DNA of 64,000 nt, taken from NCBI GenBank assembly GCA_002840685.1, contig PHBU01000025.1, positions 34,586 through 98,585 of the forward strand, in the 5' to 3' direction. The DNA is from Chloroflexi bacterium HGW-Chloroflexi-6 (lineage in GTDB: Bacteria > Chloroflexota > Anaerolineae > Anaerolineales > Villigracilaceae). Numbering within the stretch: the first letter of the stretch is position 1; every line of letters begins with the position of its first letter. The position numbers and the translations under genes were made by a program. Shown here piece after piece: positions 17,570 through 26,525 of this stretch. The notes beneath the pieces were generated by a model. That model was not told the origin of the DNA. It ran no database searches and saw only the letters and a list, made by a program, of their open reading frames with translations.

Positions 17570-18007
17570 TTACTTAATGTTGGATGTTCCGTACTTTGAG
17601 TAGGTTGAGTCAACCACGGCGCGGATCTCATCCGGACTCTTGCCATCCTTCAACATCCGCATTGTATCCAGCGTAATGTCCACACACAGAGAGCAGCCGA
17701 GCGCGTGATTGTCGTAGGTGATTGCGCCCTTGTCGTCCACACCTGAGACGTAACAGGCATAGTTCGAAGTGTGTCCGATATCGCCGCAGCCGCAGTAGCA
17801 AGGGATTTGTTTCATCACCTCCGGGTTGGCAACGGCAAACTGATAGGCTTGCTGAACGCTGATCGGCGCGTTCTGGACTTCAGCGGGCATCCCGGACATC
17901 GGAGCCATGCTGAGATCTGCATTATCTTGGGCTGCAGAACAGGCGGGCAGGAATGCCAAGAATAAAATTGCGATCATAGCTGAAAACAAGATTTGGGGTT
18001 TGAACAT
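17570..18007 (-). CDS. PCYCGC-motif lipoprotein
   Basis: The start at 18007 (MFKPQILFSAMIAILFL) gives a signal peptide with lipobox LPAC. The mature protein contains IPCYCGCGDIGHTSNYACYV and NHALGCSLCVDITLDTMRML, the Cys-rich core of the PCYCGC lipoprotein family, and an N-terminal Met-rich stretch (SMAPMSGMPAE). The family is thought to bind metal at the cell surface; the exact role is unknown. It lies 7 bp upstream of the CuA gene. Confidence 0.85.
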   Translation of the reverse strand: MFKPQILFSAMIAILFLAFLPACSAAQDNADLSMAPMSGMPAEVQNAPISVQQAYQFAVANPEVMKQIPCYCGCGDIGHTSNYACYVSGVDDKGAITYDNHALGCSLCVDITLDTMRMLKDGKSPDEIRAVVDSTYSKYGTSNIK

Positions 18008-18132
18008 ACGCGCTTCTCCAAACTGAATGATTTTGGTTGTGATGGTTATTACAAAGCTAATCTTATCGGGGAATCGCGTACCAGGGGAGCGTATTATGGC
18101 GGTGGGGGCCATAGAAGACAACTGCTTTTCTG

Positions 18133-18348
18133 CTAAATTACATCCCCACGCCAGCGGTACCAGAACCAGCCCACAAAGAATCCGGCGACCGCTCCAAGCA
18201 GGCCCGAGGCCCAATAAATGGGATGAGAGTATCCATCCAGGGCGATCCTGCCAATCATGTAACCAAGAAATCCGGTCCCGATCATCCCAACATAGACAAC
18301 CACCGGCCACTCTTTTTGGGCGATAGCCTTCGGCTGTTTGTCAGTCAT
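18133..18348 (-). CDS. small two-helix membrane protein
   Basis: The 71-aa product has two membrane segments (about 16-35 and 46-66, VVVYVGMIGTGFLGYMIGRI and WASGLLGAVAGFFVGWFWY) and a short basic C-terminus. No family is recognised. Its start overlaps the stop of the HMA gene (ATGA at 18345-18348), so it is co-translated with a copper chaperone-like protein. Confidence 0.65.
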   Translation of the reverse strand: MTDKQPKAIAQKEWPVVVYVGMIGTGFLGYMIGRIALDGYSHPIYWASGLLGAVAGFFVGWFWYRWRGDVI

Positions 18349-18665
18349 AGTGGCTCCGATTGAGTTGCAGAATCAAGAAACATGGCGATATATTTGTGAT
18401 GATCTCCGTCTCCAGCCTGGGCAACTGCCTGAAGTAAAGCAGGCAGGGAAGCCAGGTTTTGGCTGTATTCCACGGAAGCAAAACCGGTTGCTTGATCCAC
18501 ATCTGCCTCCACTACACCAGTCAGGGCCAGCAGGGCATTGCGCACACGGGTGGCGCAATTGACACACCCCATGCCCCAGATTGCCAGTCCCACAGTGGTT
18601 AAACTCTGGAGTTCATCAATGGTGGTGAATTTTTGAATTGGTTCTACGTGACAATTTGCGTTCAT
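18345..18665 (-). CDS. HMA-domain copper chaperone-like protein
   Basis: The 106-aa protein carries a heavy-metal-associated fold (about 27-93) with the metal-binding loop GMGCVNCATRVRNAL and a second-half pattern VVEADVDQATGFASVEY. CxxC proteins of this type carry Cu+ to P-type ATPases such as the one at 23339-25975. A 20-residue leader with Cys and His precedes the domain. It is upstream of the two-helix protein with an ATGA overlap. Confidence 0.85.
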   Translation of the reverse strand: MNANCHVEPIQKFTTIDELQSLTTVGLAIWGMGCVNCATRVRNALLALTGVVEADVDQATGFASVEYSQNLASLPALLQAVAQAGDGDHHKYIAMFLDSATQSEPL

Positions 18666-18687
18666 TTTTAGTTTCCTGTTGATTTTG

Positions 18688-19479
18688 TTATACGGCAGAA
18701 ACCTTGGAGCGAGCCGAAAGCGTCATTCTGGCAAGCAGCACCAAAGCAATCGCCAGCGATATAAGCGCAATGATTTGAGATTGTGTCAGACCAAACGCCA
18801 GAATTTGATAGGAACTCGTAAAAGCCAGGAAAAATCGTTCAAGACTGTACAGGGCGAGATAAATCAGGAACAGTAAACCATCCGGCAGGTTGCGTTTGCG
18901 TAGTTGCCAGAGCAGGGCGAAAATTCCCAGGTTAACAACTAACTCGTAGACAGGCATCGGAGTGTAGTAGACACCCAATTTCGGTACCAACGCATTGGGG
19001 CTGGTATAGGCAAAGCCAAACGGCCCAGTGGTGGGTTTGCCCATCGCATCACCCGTGATGACGCAGGCTATCCGGCCAATGGCTTGAGCCAGCACCAAAC
19101 CGGGAGCGCCAGAATCTAATAATTTTGAGAATTTCCAGCCATGCTTCCCGGCTAGAATCGCGGCAGCCAACAATCCGCCCGCTACGCCGCCCCAGATCGC
19201 CAGCCCACCTTCCCAGATGTATAATGCGCGAATGGGATTGGACGCAAACTCATCTGCCCAGTGATCGAGCACGTGAAACAACCGTGCGCCCAGCAGCCCA
19301 GCCATCACAATCCAGATGGCAATATCATAGATTTGTTCTTTCTTGAAGCCTTTACGTTCGGCTTCGCGCGCCGTGAGCCAGATTCCAATAACCATGGCGA
19401 GCATCAAGATCAAGCTGTACCAGCGGAATGTCAAAGGTCCAAAACTAAAAATAATCGGGTCAATGCTGATCGTTAACAT
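18688..19479 (-). CDS. lgt: prolipoprotein diacylglyceryl transferase
   Basis: The start at ATG 19479 (MLTISIDPIIFSFG) is preferred over a TTG five codons earlier. The protein has about seven membrane helices and the Lgt signature: IWEGGLAIWGGVAGGLLAA, an Arg-containing AQAIGRIACVITGDAMG and FTPM-like TPMPVYEL. Lgt transfers diacylglycerol to the lipobox Cys of lipoproteins. Presence in an island full of lipoproteins suggests a dedicated second copy; the housekeeping copy would be elsewhere. Confidence 0.93.
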   Translation of the reverse strand: MLTISIDPIIFSFGPLTFRWYSLILMLAMVIGIWLTAREAERKGFKKEQIYDIAIWIVMAGLLGARLFHVLDHWADEFASNPIRALYIWEGGLAIWGGVAGGLLAAAILAGKHGWKFSKLLDSGAPGLVLAQAIGRIACVITGDAMGKPTTGPFGFAYTSPNALVPKLGVYYTPMPVYELVVNLGIFALLWQLRKRNLPDGLLFLIYLALYSLERFFLAFTSSYQILAFGLTQSQIIALISLAIALVLLARMTLSARSKVSAV

Positions 19480-19499
19480 GCGAAACACTTTCAATAAAA

Positions 19500-19535
19500 T
19501 TTTAAGGGACAGTCCGCAAGGACTGCCCCTTAAAA
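19500..19535. terminator. hairpin between the YHS and lgt genes
   Basis: TTTTAAGGGACAGTCC pairs with GGACTGCCCCTTAAAA (one mismatch) around GCAA. U-runs occur on either strand, so it may terminate part of the minus-strand transcript after the YHS gene. Confidence 0.7.
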
Positions 19536-19539
19536 TAGG

Positions 19540-19716
19540 TTAGTGGTGAGCGTGTTCATCACCATGGCTTGCGGCTTTGACATACTTGCCGGGTTCCTGA
19601 TCGAAGGCTTTCTTGCAGCCAAGCGCGCAGAAATAGTAGGTCTGACCTTGATACTCGGACTTGCCAGCAGCAGTCTTAGGGTCAATCTCCATGCCACAAA
19701 CGGGGTCTTTTACCAT
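19540..19716 (-). CDS. YHS (TRASH-like) metal-binding peptide, 58 aa
   Basis: The peptide starts MVKDPVCGMEIDPKTAAG, contains YYFCALGCKKAFDQEPGKY and ends in a His-rich tail (HGDEHAHH). The Cys of VCGM and the FCxxxC pair are the known YHS metal ligands. AAAGGAGAAA precedes the ATG. It is the first gene downstream of operator copy 3. The same domain heads the CopA ATPase. Confidence 0.88.
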   Translation of the reverse strand: MVKDPVCGMEIDPKTAAGKSEYQGQTYYFCALGCKKAFDQEPGKYVKAASHGDEHAHH

Positions 19717-19804
19717 GTGTTTTCTCCTTTGTTGTAAATCGGATTTTCATACATCAGTTTACGCCAAGGATCAATCGACAGACAGCGCCATCTGTCGTAT
19801 TTTT

Positions 19805-19826
19805 ATATAGGCAATTCTGCTTGTTT
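19805..19826. promoter_or_regulatory. island operator copy 3
   Basis: ATATAGGC (19805-19812), AATTCT, GCTTGTTT (19819-19826), with CGCCAT (ATGGCG on the gene strand) at 19786-19791. It is about 90 bp upstream of the YHS gene that heads the 19716-14318 minus-strand operon. Confidence 0.7.
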
Positions 19827-19917
19827 TGCAAGAAGGCTAACCCGGAAAGAATAAAAAGCACCCAATGGCTGATCTAGAAAAGCCATTGGGTGTCAGGCAA
19901 CCACTAAAATTGTTTTC

Positions 19918-21336
19918 TTACATCCGCATCGCCATCGGCAGGACAAACATCCAGAGGGTAATAGCGCCGAGAACCACCATCAGCACGGCATAAGGTGCAA
20001 AGGTGCCCCAGAATTTTTCTCGTGGATAATTAGCTTTGGCAATCCGATAAGCAGTGTACAGCGAGCCTGCGAAACCCAGACCAATCAACCCAAATTGCAG
20101 CAGTTGGATGGTTTCAGGAGACATCAAGGCAGCCGAGAGATCATGTCCTGCATCCTGTCCAAAAAAGGCCAGACCGGTAAAGAGGATGGCTTTACCTTCA
20201 GCCAGCAAGTGGAAGAGGTTGTGGGCCATGTGCCCGGCCATATCCAACACGATCAGGGCATAACCAAACCGAGAGAAATTTTGCAGCAACGAGTCACCGT
20301 TGAACTTCTGAGCGACCAGGGAGGCCAGCCCGAGCAAGCTGATCGGGATCAGCATCGAGATCAGGAAAGCAATGGAGAAGGTCACATAGTAGCTGGTGGT
20401 TCCAACCGCATTCTCCAACCAGGTGAGGATGGGAGGCCAGGCTTCCAGCATGGTCACGTTCTGGACAAAAACGATTCCCATGATGACTGCCGAGAGAAAA
20501 GCTTCCTCGAGCTTGGGCTTGCGGATGAACCACAATTCTTTGGAGGGTGGGCGGACAGTGAGTTGAATCGAATCATTCGGGCAGTTCTTGACGCAGCTCG
20601 CGCAAATATTGCAGTTCGCGCTGGAGGTCATTGTTTTGGGGAACTCAAATAACGGGCAGCCGTCAGCTTTTTCGGTGCCTTTGAAGCAGGCTGCAACGGT
20701 GCAGGTAGCGCAAATCTCGGGGGTGCCGCGAAGTTCGAGCATCCCGTTGCGAGCGTAGTTGCCGGAAAGCCCACCCAGAAAGCAGACGTAACGACAGAAG
20801 GTGCGGCGCTCAAAAAATGCGCCGGAAGCCACCACACCGGTAGTCAGGGTCAATAACAGAATGCCCGAACCAACCGGGTTTTCCACAACACCCCAGACAT
20901 GGTCGCTCCAAGTAATGAAGATGAACAGCGCGTCGATGATCCAGATACCGTATTTCTTGAGGAACTTTGGCACCGGGCGGTTGTTGCCCGCGAATTTTTG
21001 CACAAGATCATTGATTGTGGCAAAGGGGCAGATGGCGCACCAAAAGCGGCCCAGGAACAGGAACATGATTGGGATGATCGGCCACCAGAGCACCCAGGTC
21101 AGCGCCGTGCCAAAATTGTCGTGTGCAGCGGAAGGTCCGAGGATAAGTTCGAACATGATGACCATAAAGACGAGCAGCGTAGGCCACTGGATAATTCCCG
21201 GGTACCATTTGCTGCGCATGAAGGGACCGATGTACTTGTTATTAAGCAGGTTGGCGCTATTGGACTGTAAGCGGGTCTGGGAGACCTGGATATCGCTGAC
21301 TTTAACTTTCACAGGGGGTTGGATCAGGTTGGGCAT
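19918..21336 (-). CDS. NapH/NosR-like membrane polyferredoxin, copy 2
   Basis: The 472-aa protein has several membrane helices and the same Cys layout as copy 1: LGRFWCAICPFATINDLV, RRTFCRYVCFLGGLSGNYA, CATCTVAACFKGTEKADGC and the ferredoxin motif CNICASCVKNCPNDS. A C-terminal membrane half contains several His (MAGHMAHNLFHLLAEG), possible haem or metal ligands. It is a candidate quinol-to-periplasm electron conduit. It is 5 bp downstream of the FixH-like gene in a two-gene operon. Confidence 0.83.
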   Translation of the reverse strand: MPNLIQPPVKVKVSDIQVSQTRLQSNSANLLNNKYIGPFMRSKWYPGIIQWPTLLVFMVIMFELILGPSAAHDNFGTALTWVLWWPIIPIMFLFLGRFWCAICPFATINDLVQKFAGNNRPVPKFLKKYGIWIIDALFIFITWSDHVWGVVENPVGSGILLLTLTTGVVASGAFFERRTFCRYVCFLGGLSGNYARNGMLELRGTPEICATCTVAACFKGTEKADGCPLFEFPKTMTSSANCNICASCVKNCPNDSIQLTVRPPSKELWFIRKPKLEEAFLSAVIMGIVFVQNVTMLEAWPPILTWLENAVGTTSYYVTFSIAFLISMLIPISLLGLASLVAQKFNGDSLLQNFSRFGYALIVLDMAGHMAHNLFHLLAEGKAILFTGLAFFGQDAGHDLSAALMSPETIQLLQFGLIGLGFAGSLYTAYRIAKANYPREKFWGTFAPYAVLMVVLGAITLWMFVLPMAMRM

Positions 21337-21340
21337 GGGA

Positions 21341-21988
21341 TTAGGCCTTTTTGGATAAATCGATGGAAACGGGTTTGGGCTTCAGCACCACGGCGGCCGC
21401 GATCAGCGCGACGTTGACGGCAAAAAAGCTCCCAAGAATGATGGCACCAGTATTTGATTTTGCCACGTGCAAGGGGAAGTCCACTTCTATGAGTTTTTCG
21501 TTCACGGTGAGGTGTATGCGGACGATCTGATCTCCATCGCTTACGATGGTAATCTCGCCCTCATACTCGCCACTTTCATGACCGGCTGCCAACGCAACCA
21601 TGCCCATTTGATCGTGTCCGGCAGGATCTGGAGACATGCTGCTCATGGTTCCGATTTCGGCGGTGGGCTGCTCTTCGGCGTGTTCATCTTCCACCTCCAC
21701 GTGTTCATCTTTCGCATCCACGTGCTCCGCTTCCGCCTCGACCAGACTGACTTCCAGATCGGCCTGGGCAACGGGCAGGTGCATGGCATCCTTCACGAAA
21801 ACCCGGATTTGATTTTCGCCCACGGCAGCCGGTTTTTCAAAAACCAGGGTGACCTCGTAGCCGTCCACCGTTTGGGTCATTCCTTTCTCCTCAGTGCCGC
21901 CATCGGCCTGGACGCCAACTGGCAGCGCCAACAAGGCGATGAGCAGGATGATTGGGAGCAGCAGGGATTTGGTCGCATTTATTTTCAT
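21341..21988 (-). CDS. secreted YtkA/FixH-like protein with C-terminal anchor
   Basis: The 215-aa protein has a signal peptide (MKINATKSLLLPIILLIALL), a beta-sandwich domain (TVDGYEVTLVFEKPAAVGEN, IRVFVKDAMHLPVAQADLEV) interrupted by a His/Glu/Asp-rich loop (about 84-112), and a C-terminal helix (about 180-203). YtkA/FixH-like domains occur with cation ATPases and oxidase assembly. The loop with repeated EH and DEH could bind metal. It is first in its operon, behind operator copy 4. Confidence 0.7.
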   Translation of the reverse strand: MKINATKSLLLPIILLIALLALPVGVQADGGTEEKGMTQTVDGYEVTLVFEKPAAVGENQIRVFVKDAMHLPVAQADLEVSLVEAEAEHVDAKDEHVEVEDEHAEEQPTAEIGTMSSMSPDPAGHDQMGMVALAAGHESGEYEGEITIVSDGDQIVRIHLTVNEKLIEVDFPLHVAKSNTGAIILGSFFAVNVALIAAAVVLKPKPVSIDLSKKA

Positions 21989-22068
21989 GGAAGTTCCTCT
22001 CGGTTAGTGATTTGTACTATCTTATCAACCGTGTCCTGGAACCATGAGCGCCATATTGCGCATTTTTT

Positions 22069-22090
22069 TAGCGAGCAGTATGGCTCGTGT
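22069..22090. promoter_or_regulatory. island operator copy 4 (variant)
   Basis: GCGAGC (22071-22076), AGTATG, GCTCGTGT (22083-22090), an inverted repeat with the same N6 spacing as the other sites. CGCCAT (ATGGCG on the gene strand) lies at 22049-22054, between the site and the 21988 start. Confidence 0.55.
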
Positions 22091-22127
22091 CATTTATCAT
22101 TCCCACAGCGTGACAAATGACTTTAAA

Positions 22128-22164
22128 AAACCACATCCGAAGTTATCAACTTCGGATGTGGTTT
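22128..22164. terminator. strong hairpin downstream of the copA operon
   Basis: AAACCACATCCGAAGTT pairs perfectly (17 bp) with AACTTCGGATGTGGTTT around ATC. On the minus strand it is followed by TTTAAAG, so it can end the 25975-22191 operon. Confidence 0.8.
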
Positions 22165-22190
22165 AATCTGGAAACAGTTGAGTTGACCGT

Positions 22191-22639
22191 TCAGCCAGCG
22201 ATCAATTTCATAAATGCCTCGCGCATGTACAGCAATCGTGCCAGCCAATAGATGATTAAACCGAGCAGAAGAATGGCAGTCAAGCCGGTCCGGCGCTCCA
22301 GGTCTTCAACCAGAGCGACAAGCTTATCTCGCGGCCCTCGCGGAAGAAACGTAGTAATTCCGATCAGGCTGAGTGCGACGACAAAAATGGCGCAAAGGCA
22401 TGAAAGGTTAGCGCGGTACGCCAATCGCTTTGGAGCAGCGCAACGATGGCCCGCGAAAGACCGCAGCCCGGATCTGGGAGACCAAAAACTTCGTGAGTGG
22501 GGGACTGCCAAGCTGGGAGACCCACGCTGACCAGGCCCAACTGCAAGATTGCCGCTCCGGTAATCAAGGCACAAGCGTTGCGATTATTTAAAATCGAAGC
22601 CAGGATGGATTTGTACAGAGTGGATTTGCTCCACGCCAT
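22191..22639 (-). pseudogene. DUF2752 membrane protein with one frameshift
   Basis: The first part (MAWSKSTLYKSILASILNN, then FGLPDPGCGLSRAIVALL) is the DUF2752 signature (C-GLTRA-like). The frame breaks after HAFAPF at a run of five A (22383-22387, plus strand). One extra base there would give HAFAPFFVVALSLIGITTFL and continue through LEDLERRTGLTAILLLGLII to the stop at 22191. This is either a sequencing error or a recent mutation. It is the last gene of the copA operon; the family function is unknown. Confidence 0.7.
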
Positions 22640-22646
22640 CTCTGTC

Positions 22647-23024
22647 TTATTCCACGATCAGCTTGCCGCGCAGCATACCCATTTGGCATTGAAAACCGTA
22701 TTCGCCGGGTTTTTCAGGGGTGAATTCCAGCGTGACCTGTTCACCTTCGGGGAGCAACGCGCTCTGATTGAAATCAGGGAACAATACTTGCTCCGAACAA
22801 GACGAACTTTCCTGGCGGGTAAAGGTCAAGCGTACAGGGCGGCCTTTCTGCACCACGATCACATCCGGGGAGTAGCCACCTTTCACCATGATAGCCACCT
22901 CCTGAGCTCCCGAGGCGCTTACTGCGGCACGAGTCTGTCCTTTTGGAGAAAGCCAGAAATACCAGATAATCAGCAAGGTAAGAGCGAATCCGCTCAAAAT
23001 AACGATAATTTGTGGAGGGGTCAT
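22647..23024 (-). CDS. membrane-anchored cupredoxin
   Basis: The 125-aa protein has an N-terminal helix (MTPPQIIVILSGFALTLLII), then a cupredoxin-like domain (GGYSPDVIVVQKGRPVRLTF, SSCSEQVLFPDF, GEYGFQCQMGMLRGKLIVE). Cys residues in SSCSE and FQCQMGM together with the Met are plausible copper ligands. Domains like this are common next to copper ATPases. It lies between the thioredoxin-like gene and the DUF2752 gene. Confidence 0.8.
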   Translation of the reverse strand: MTPPQIIVILSGFALTLLIIWYFWLSPKGQTRAAVSASGAQEVAIMVKGGYSPDVIVVQKGRPVRLTFTRQESSSCSEQVLFPDFNQSALLPEGEQVTLEFTPEKPGEYGFQCQMGMLRGKLIVE

Positions 23025-23027
23025 TTT

Positions 23028-23333
23028 TTATCCTTTCAGTGTAAGTTTTTCTTTTAGCATTGCTATGGTTGGGGCGCCCCGCAGGCCTGCCGGCGTGGAG
23101 TAAACCCTGCAACTCAGAGAAAAGTTTTCTCTTTGCTCGTACCAAAGGTCCCGGCTATTCACCCAAAACGAGGGTGAACCGGCAAATTGTAGGCGGGCAG
23201 CATCGGTGTCATCCAGAACTTTGACCAATTCGATTGGAGCGTCAATCTGCAGTTCCCGCAAGGCGATTTCCAGGTTTTTCAGCCCATCTTGCCAGGAGGG
23301 GCAACCATCAAAGTAGAGGAGTTGGATGTTCAT
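23028..23333 (-). CDS. thioredoxin-fold small protein
   Basis: The product from ATG 23333 (MNIQLLYFDGCPSWQ) has a beta-alpha-beta start with a single active-site-like Cys, then GSPSFWVNSRDLW and LSCRVYSTPAGLRGAPTIA with the cis-Pro region of thioredoxin folds. Similar proteins accompany metal-resistance genes. An alternative GTG start at 23342 overlaps the copA stop. Its role may be thiol or metal transfer; this is inference. Confidence 0.7.
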   Translation of the reverse strand: MNIQLLYFDGCPSWQDGLKNLEIALRELQIDAPIELVKVLDDTDAARLQFAGSPSFWVNSRDLWYEQRENFSLSCRVYSTPAGLRGAPTIAMLKEKLTLKG

Positions 23334-23338
23334 CAGGA

Positions 23339-25975
23339 TCACTTCGCACTGAATTTGGGTTTGAACCCGCGCAACCGGTTGGCGTTGCCAACTACCGTGA
23401 CAGACGAGAAGGCCATTGCTGCACCTGCAATCATTGGGCTTAGCAGCAGGCCAAAGAACGGGAACAAGATGCCCATCGCCACCGGAACACCCAACACATT
23501 ATAGAAAAACGCGCCGACCAGATTCTGATAGATATTCGTCATCGTGGCGCGGCTGACTTCGATCGCGGTAACCACACCTTTCAGGCTGCCCTTGATGAGC
23601 GTGATGTCAGATGCTTCAATGGCAACATCCGTGCCTGTGCCGATCGCAAGGCCAACATCCGCTTGCGCCAGCGCAGGGGCATCGTTGATGCCGTCACCGA
23701 CCATGGCGACCTTTTTGCCCTCGGCCTGTAACAGATGAATATTATTGGCCTTGTCTTCGGGCAGAACCTCAGCGAGCACTCGTGTGATCCCGACCTTGCG
23801 GGCAATCGCTTCAGCGGTACGGCGATTATCGCCGGTGATCATTACCACTTCGATGCCCATTTTTTGCAGGATCGCAATCGCTTCAGCCGAATCTTCCTTG
23901 ACAGTATCGGCAACAGCTATGATCCCGGCTGCCTGCCCGTCGATGGCAACATACATGGGGGTCTTGCCATCATCGGCAAGCGACTTTGATTTTTCTTCCA
24001 ACGAACCTAATGCAATTTGCTCACGATTCATCAGCTTGAGATTGCCAATCAGCAGGCTGCGGCCTGAAACCTGCGCAGAAACGCCGTGGCCGGGGATGGC
24101 TTCAAAATCTTTTACATCATCCAGTTCCAATTTCCGCGCTTGCGCCCCATCAATAATCGCTTGCGCCAGCGGATGCTCGCTAACTTTTTCAACCGAGGCC
24201 GCCAGACGAAGCATTTCATCATCTGTCCACGGGTTGCCGTCGGCGACTACAAGATCTGTCAACTCAGGCTTGCCCTTGGTAATCGTGCCGGTCTTATCCA
24301 GAACTACAGTTTGAATAGCGCGAGCGTTTTGCAGAGACTCGCCGGAACGGATCAGAATCCCGTTTTCTGCGCCCTTGCCGATGCCTACCATCAAACTCAT
24401 TGGCGTTGCCAGGCCCAGCGCACAGGGACAGGCGATGATAAGAACTGTTACGCTGGTCACCAGAGCATAGACCAGTTGCGGCTGTGGCCCCACAGTGAAC
24501 CAGATGACGAACGTCCAGACAGCCAGGATCATCACCACAGGCACGAAATACCCGGAGATAACGTCCACCAGCCTTGCAATCGGCGCTTTGGAATTCTGAG
24601 CATCCTGCACCATTTTGACGATTTGCGCCAGCGCCGTATCTTTGCCGACCTTGGTGGCGCGGAATTTAAACGCGCCGGTCTTATTGAGCGTAGCGCCGAT
24701 GACTTCGTCACCCTGCTTCTTTGAGACGGGCAGCGACTCACCCGTCAACATGGATTCGTCCACTGCCGAACTGCCATCGACGATGACACCGTCCACCGGC
24801 ACTTTCTCGCCAGGCCGCACCTGGATCACGTCGCCGACCAACACTTCTTCGACCGGCAGATCAATTTCCTGTCCATCGCGGATGACGCGGGCGGTCTTGG
24901 CTTGCAACCCTAGCAATTTCTTTATCGCCGCGCTGGATTGTCCCTTGGCACGCAATTCAAGCGCCTGCCCCAAAACAACCAGGGCAATTACGACAGCAAC
25001 AACATCATAAAATGGCTCCGATGTACCTTCAGGAAAAACGGATGGAAATAGAATTGCAAACGTTGAATACAGCCAGGCTGCACCGGTGCCGAGTGCGATT
25101 AACGTGTTCATGTTCGCAGAACGATGTTTGAAAGCCGCCCATGCCCCGGTAAAGAAATCAATCCCCGACCAGAACATGACCGGCAGGGTCAGCAGACCAG
25201 TAAGGCCCCATAATAATCGCAAGGAATCCATGCTCAAGTCGCGCAAGATTGGCACAACTTGATAATAGGCCGTTATCATCACAAGGATAGAGACAGCCGC
25301 AGCGAACCAAAACTTGTTCATCAATTTGCGATATTCACGCGCATGAGCTTCTTCCTGTTTATCCACAGGCTCATCGCTGGCAGCGGGGCGTGGTTTGTAG
25401 CCCCAGTTCTCAATGGCCGTGTTCAGGTTTGCCAGCGTGGTTTTTTCTGGCAGGTAATCCACCGTCGCTTCCTGCGTGGCGACATTGACCAAAGCTTTCA
25501 ATACGCCAGGGGTTGCCTTCAGTTCAGTCTCGATGAATTGCACACAGGAGGCGCAGCGCAGGTTCTCAACACCAATGCGGGTCTGTACGGCATCAAGTGT
25601 GAACCCGGCGGATTTGATGGCTTGCACCATCTGCGGGACGGTTGCCTTCTCTGGGTCATACTCCACTCTCAGCAAGCCTGCCCCGGCATTGATCGTCACC
25701 TGATGAACACCATCTAATACCTGCAAGGCGGATTCGAGACTGGTGGCGGGCTGAACCATCGGTAAATCGGATATCGGGAGTTCGATGTGAGCAAGATGCA
25801 AATTGGGGTTGAAACCGGTTGTCGCGGATGTAGTCATATAACTATGTGGAGCCGCATCAAATTGATCCAGACAGTTTTTTGAGCAGAAATAAAATGTCTG
25901 CTCCATGTGTTCTCTGGTTGCAAAAGCGGTCTTGGGATCGATCTCCATTCCGCAGATTGGGTCTTTGACAGTCAT
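23339..25975 (-). CDS. copA: Cu+-exporting P1B-type ATPase with N-terminal YHS and HMA domains
   Basis: The 878-aa protein starts with a YHS domain (KDPICGMEIDPKTAF, YFCSKNCLDQF). A degenerate HMA-like segment without CxxC (about 70-130) and an HMA domain with LRCASCVQF (about 140-205) follow. The catalytic core shows the CPC metal site (IIACPCALGLATP), the phosphorylation motif VVLDKTGTITKGK, TGESLPVSKK, SEHPLAQAI and the hinge MVGDGINDAPALAQ, with eight expected membrane helices. CPC and the YHS/HMA domains point to Cu+ export. Operator copy 5 lies about 80 bp upstream. It heads an operon with a thioredoxin-like protein, a cupredoxin and a DUF2752 gene. Confidence 0.95.
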   Translation of the reverse strand: MTVKDPICGMEIDPKTAFATREHMEQTFYFCSKNCLDQFDAAPHSYMTTSATTGFNPNLHLAHIELPISDLPMVQPATSLESALQVLDGVHQVTINAGAGLLRVEYDPEKATVPQMVQAIKSAGFTLDAVQTRIGVENLRCASCVQFIETELKATPGVLKALVNVATQEATVDYLPEKTTLANLNTAIENWGYKPRPAASDEPVDKQEEAHAREYRKLMNKFWFAAAVSILVMITAYYQVVPILRDLSMDSLRLLWGLTGLLTLPVMFWSGIDFFTGAWAAFKHRSANMNTLIALGTGAAWLYSTFAILFPSVFPEGTSEPFYDVVAVVIALVVLGQALELRAKGQSSAAIKKLLGLQAKTARVIRDGQEIDLPVEEVLVGDVIQVRPGEKVPVDGVIVDGSSAVDESMLTGESLPVSKKQGDEVIGATLNKTGAFKFRATKVGKDTALAQIVKMVQDAQNSKAPIARLVDVISGYFVPVVMILAVWTFVIWFTVGPQPQLVYALVTSVTVLIIACPCALGLATPMSLMVGIGKGAENGILIRSGESLQNARAIQTVVLDKTGTITKGKPELTDLVVADGNPWTDDEMLRLAASVEKVSEHPLAQAIIDGAQARKLELDDVKDFEAIPGHGVSAQVSGRSLLIGNLKLMNREQIALGSLEEKSKSLADDGKTPMYVAIDGQAAGIIAVADTVKEDSAEAIAILQKMGIEVVMITGDNRRTAEAIARKVGITRVLAEVLPEDKANNIHLLQAEGKKVAMVGDGINDAPALAQADVGLAIGTGTDVAIEASDITLIKGSLKGVVTAIEVSRATMTNIYQNLVGAFFYNVLGVPVAMGILFPFFGLLLSPMIAGAAMAFSSVTVVGNANRLRGFKPKFSAK

Positions 25976-26051
25976 GTTTGCTTCCTTTCTCTTTGTTATT
26001 ACCAGTATAGGCTCATCCTCAATCGGACAAAAGTGCGAATTTGCTCATCTT

Positions 26052-26075
26052 GATATAGGCAAAATGGCCTATATC
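26052..26075. promoter_or_regulatory. island operator copy 5
   Basis: GATATAGGC (26052-26060), AAAATG, GCCTATATC (26067-26075): a perfect 9-bp inverted repeat about 77 bp upstream of the copA start. Confidence 0.85.
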
Positions 26076-26168
26076 GCATGACACAGGCCATTTGCGAAGG
26101 TTCGAATTTGATTTTTTTACGTGGATCGTCCTAATATATGCAGTTGGATGTCAGAAAATCAGCCTATA

Positions 26169-26520
26169 TCACCACGAGCCAAGACGCCAGAGCGTCGTGG
26201 TCAGGAACGTGCCGGCGATGACAACCACAAATCCCAGAAAGAACCCCAACAGCATCAGCTCATAGGTAAAGGCCAGGGCGGAGCCTGTCAAAAAGATTGC
26301 AGAAAGAAGGTAGGAAAACCGTCGCGGCGTTGGTAGAGCGCGTCGGCAAGCATACAGATTTCATGCTCATCCAGCGTATTAGCGGCAAAATACATGCCTG
26401 CCGCAACGCGCCTGCCAATGAAAGCTGCTGTCCACCGTTGAGAGTTCAGGTTGCCAGGCGCGCCGCGCGGTCTGTATGTCGAGAAAGTGATGGTAAAAGT
26501 CCTTGTAGCCGGTGGCATCA
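26169..26520 (-). pseudogene. decayed gene remnants: glycoamylase-like tail and a membrane segment
   Basis: On the minus strand, pieces in different frames read FYHHFLDIQTARRAWQPELS, STVDSSFHW and RRVAAGMYFAANTLDEHE, ADALYQRR. This matches the pattern of the glycoamylase-like family (PF10091), with at least one frameshift. It then changes into a hydrophobic frame (FSYLLSAIFLTGSALAFTYE, LMLLGFFLGFVVVIAGTFL) that stops at 26169. No intact start is visible. I read it as debris between copA and the DUF305 gene. The rest of 26034-26520 holds only operator copy 5. Confidence 0.4.
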
Positions 26521-26525
26521 GGCAG

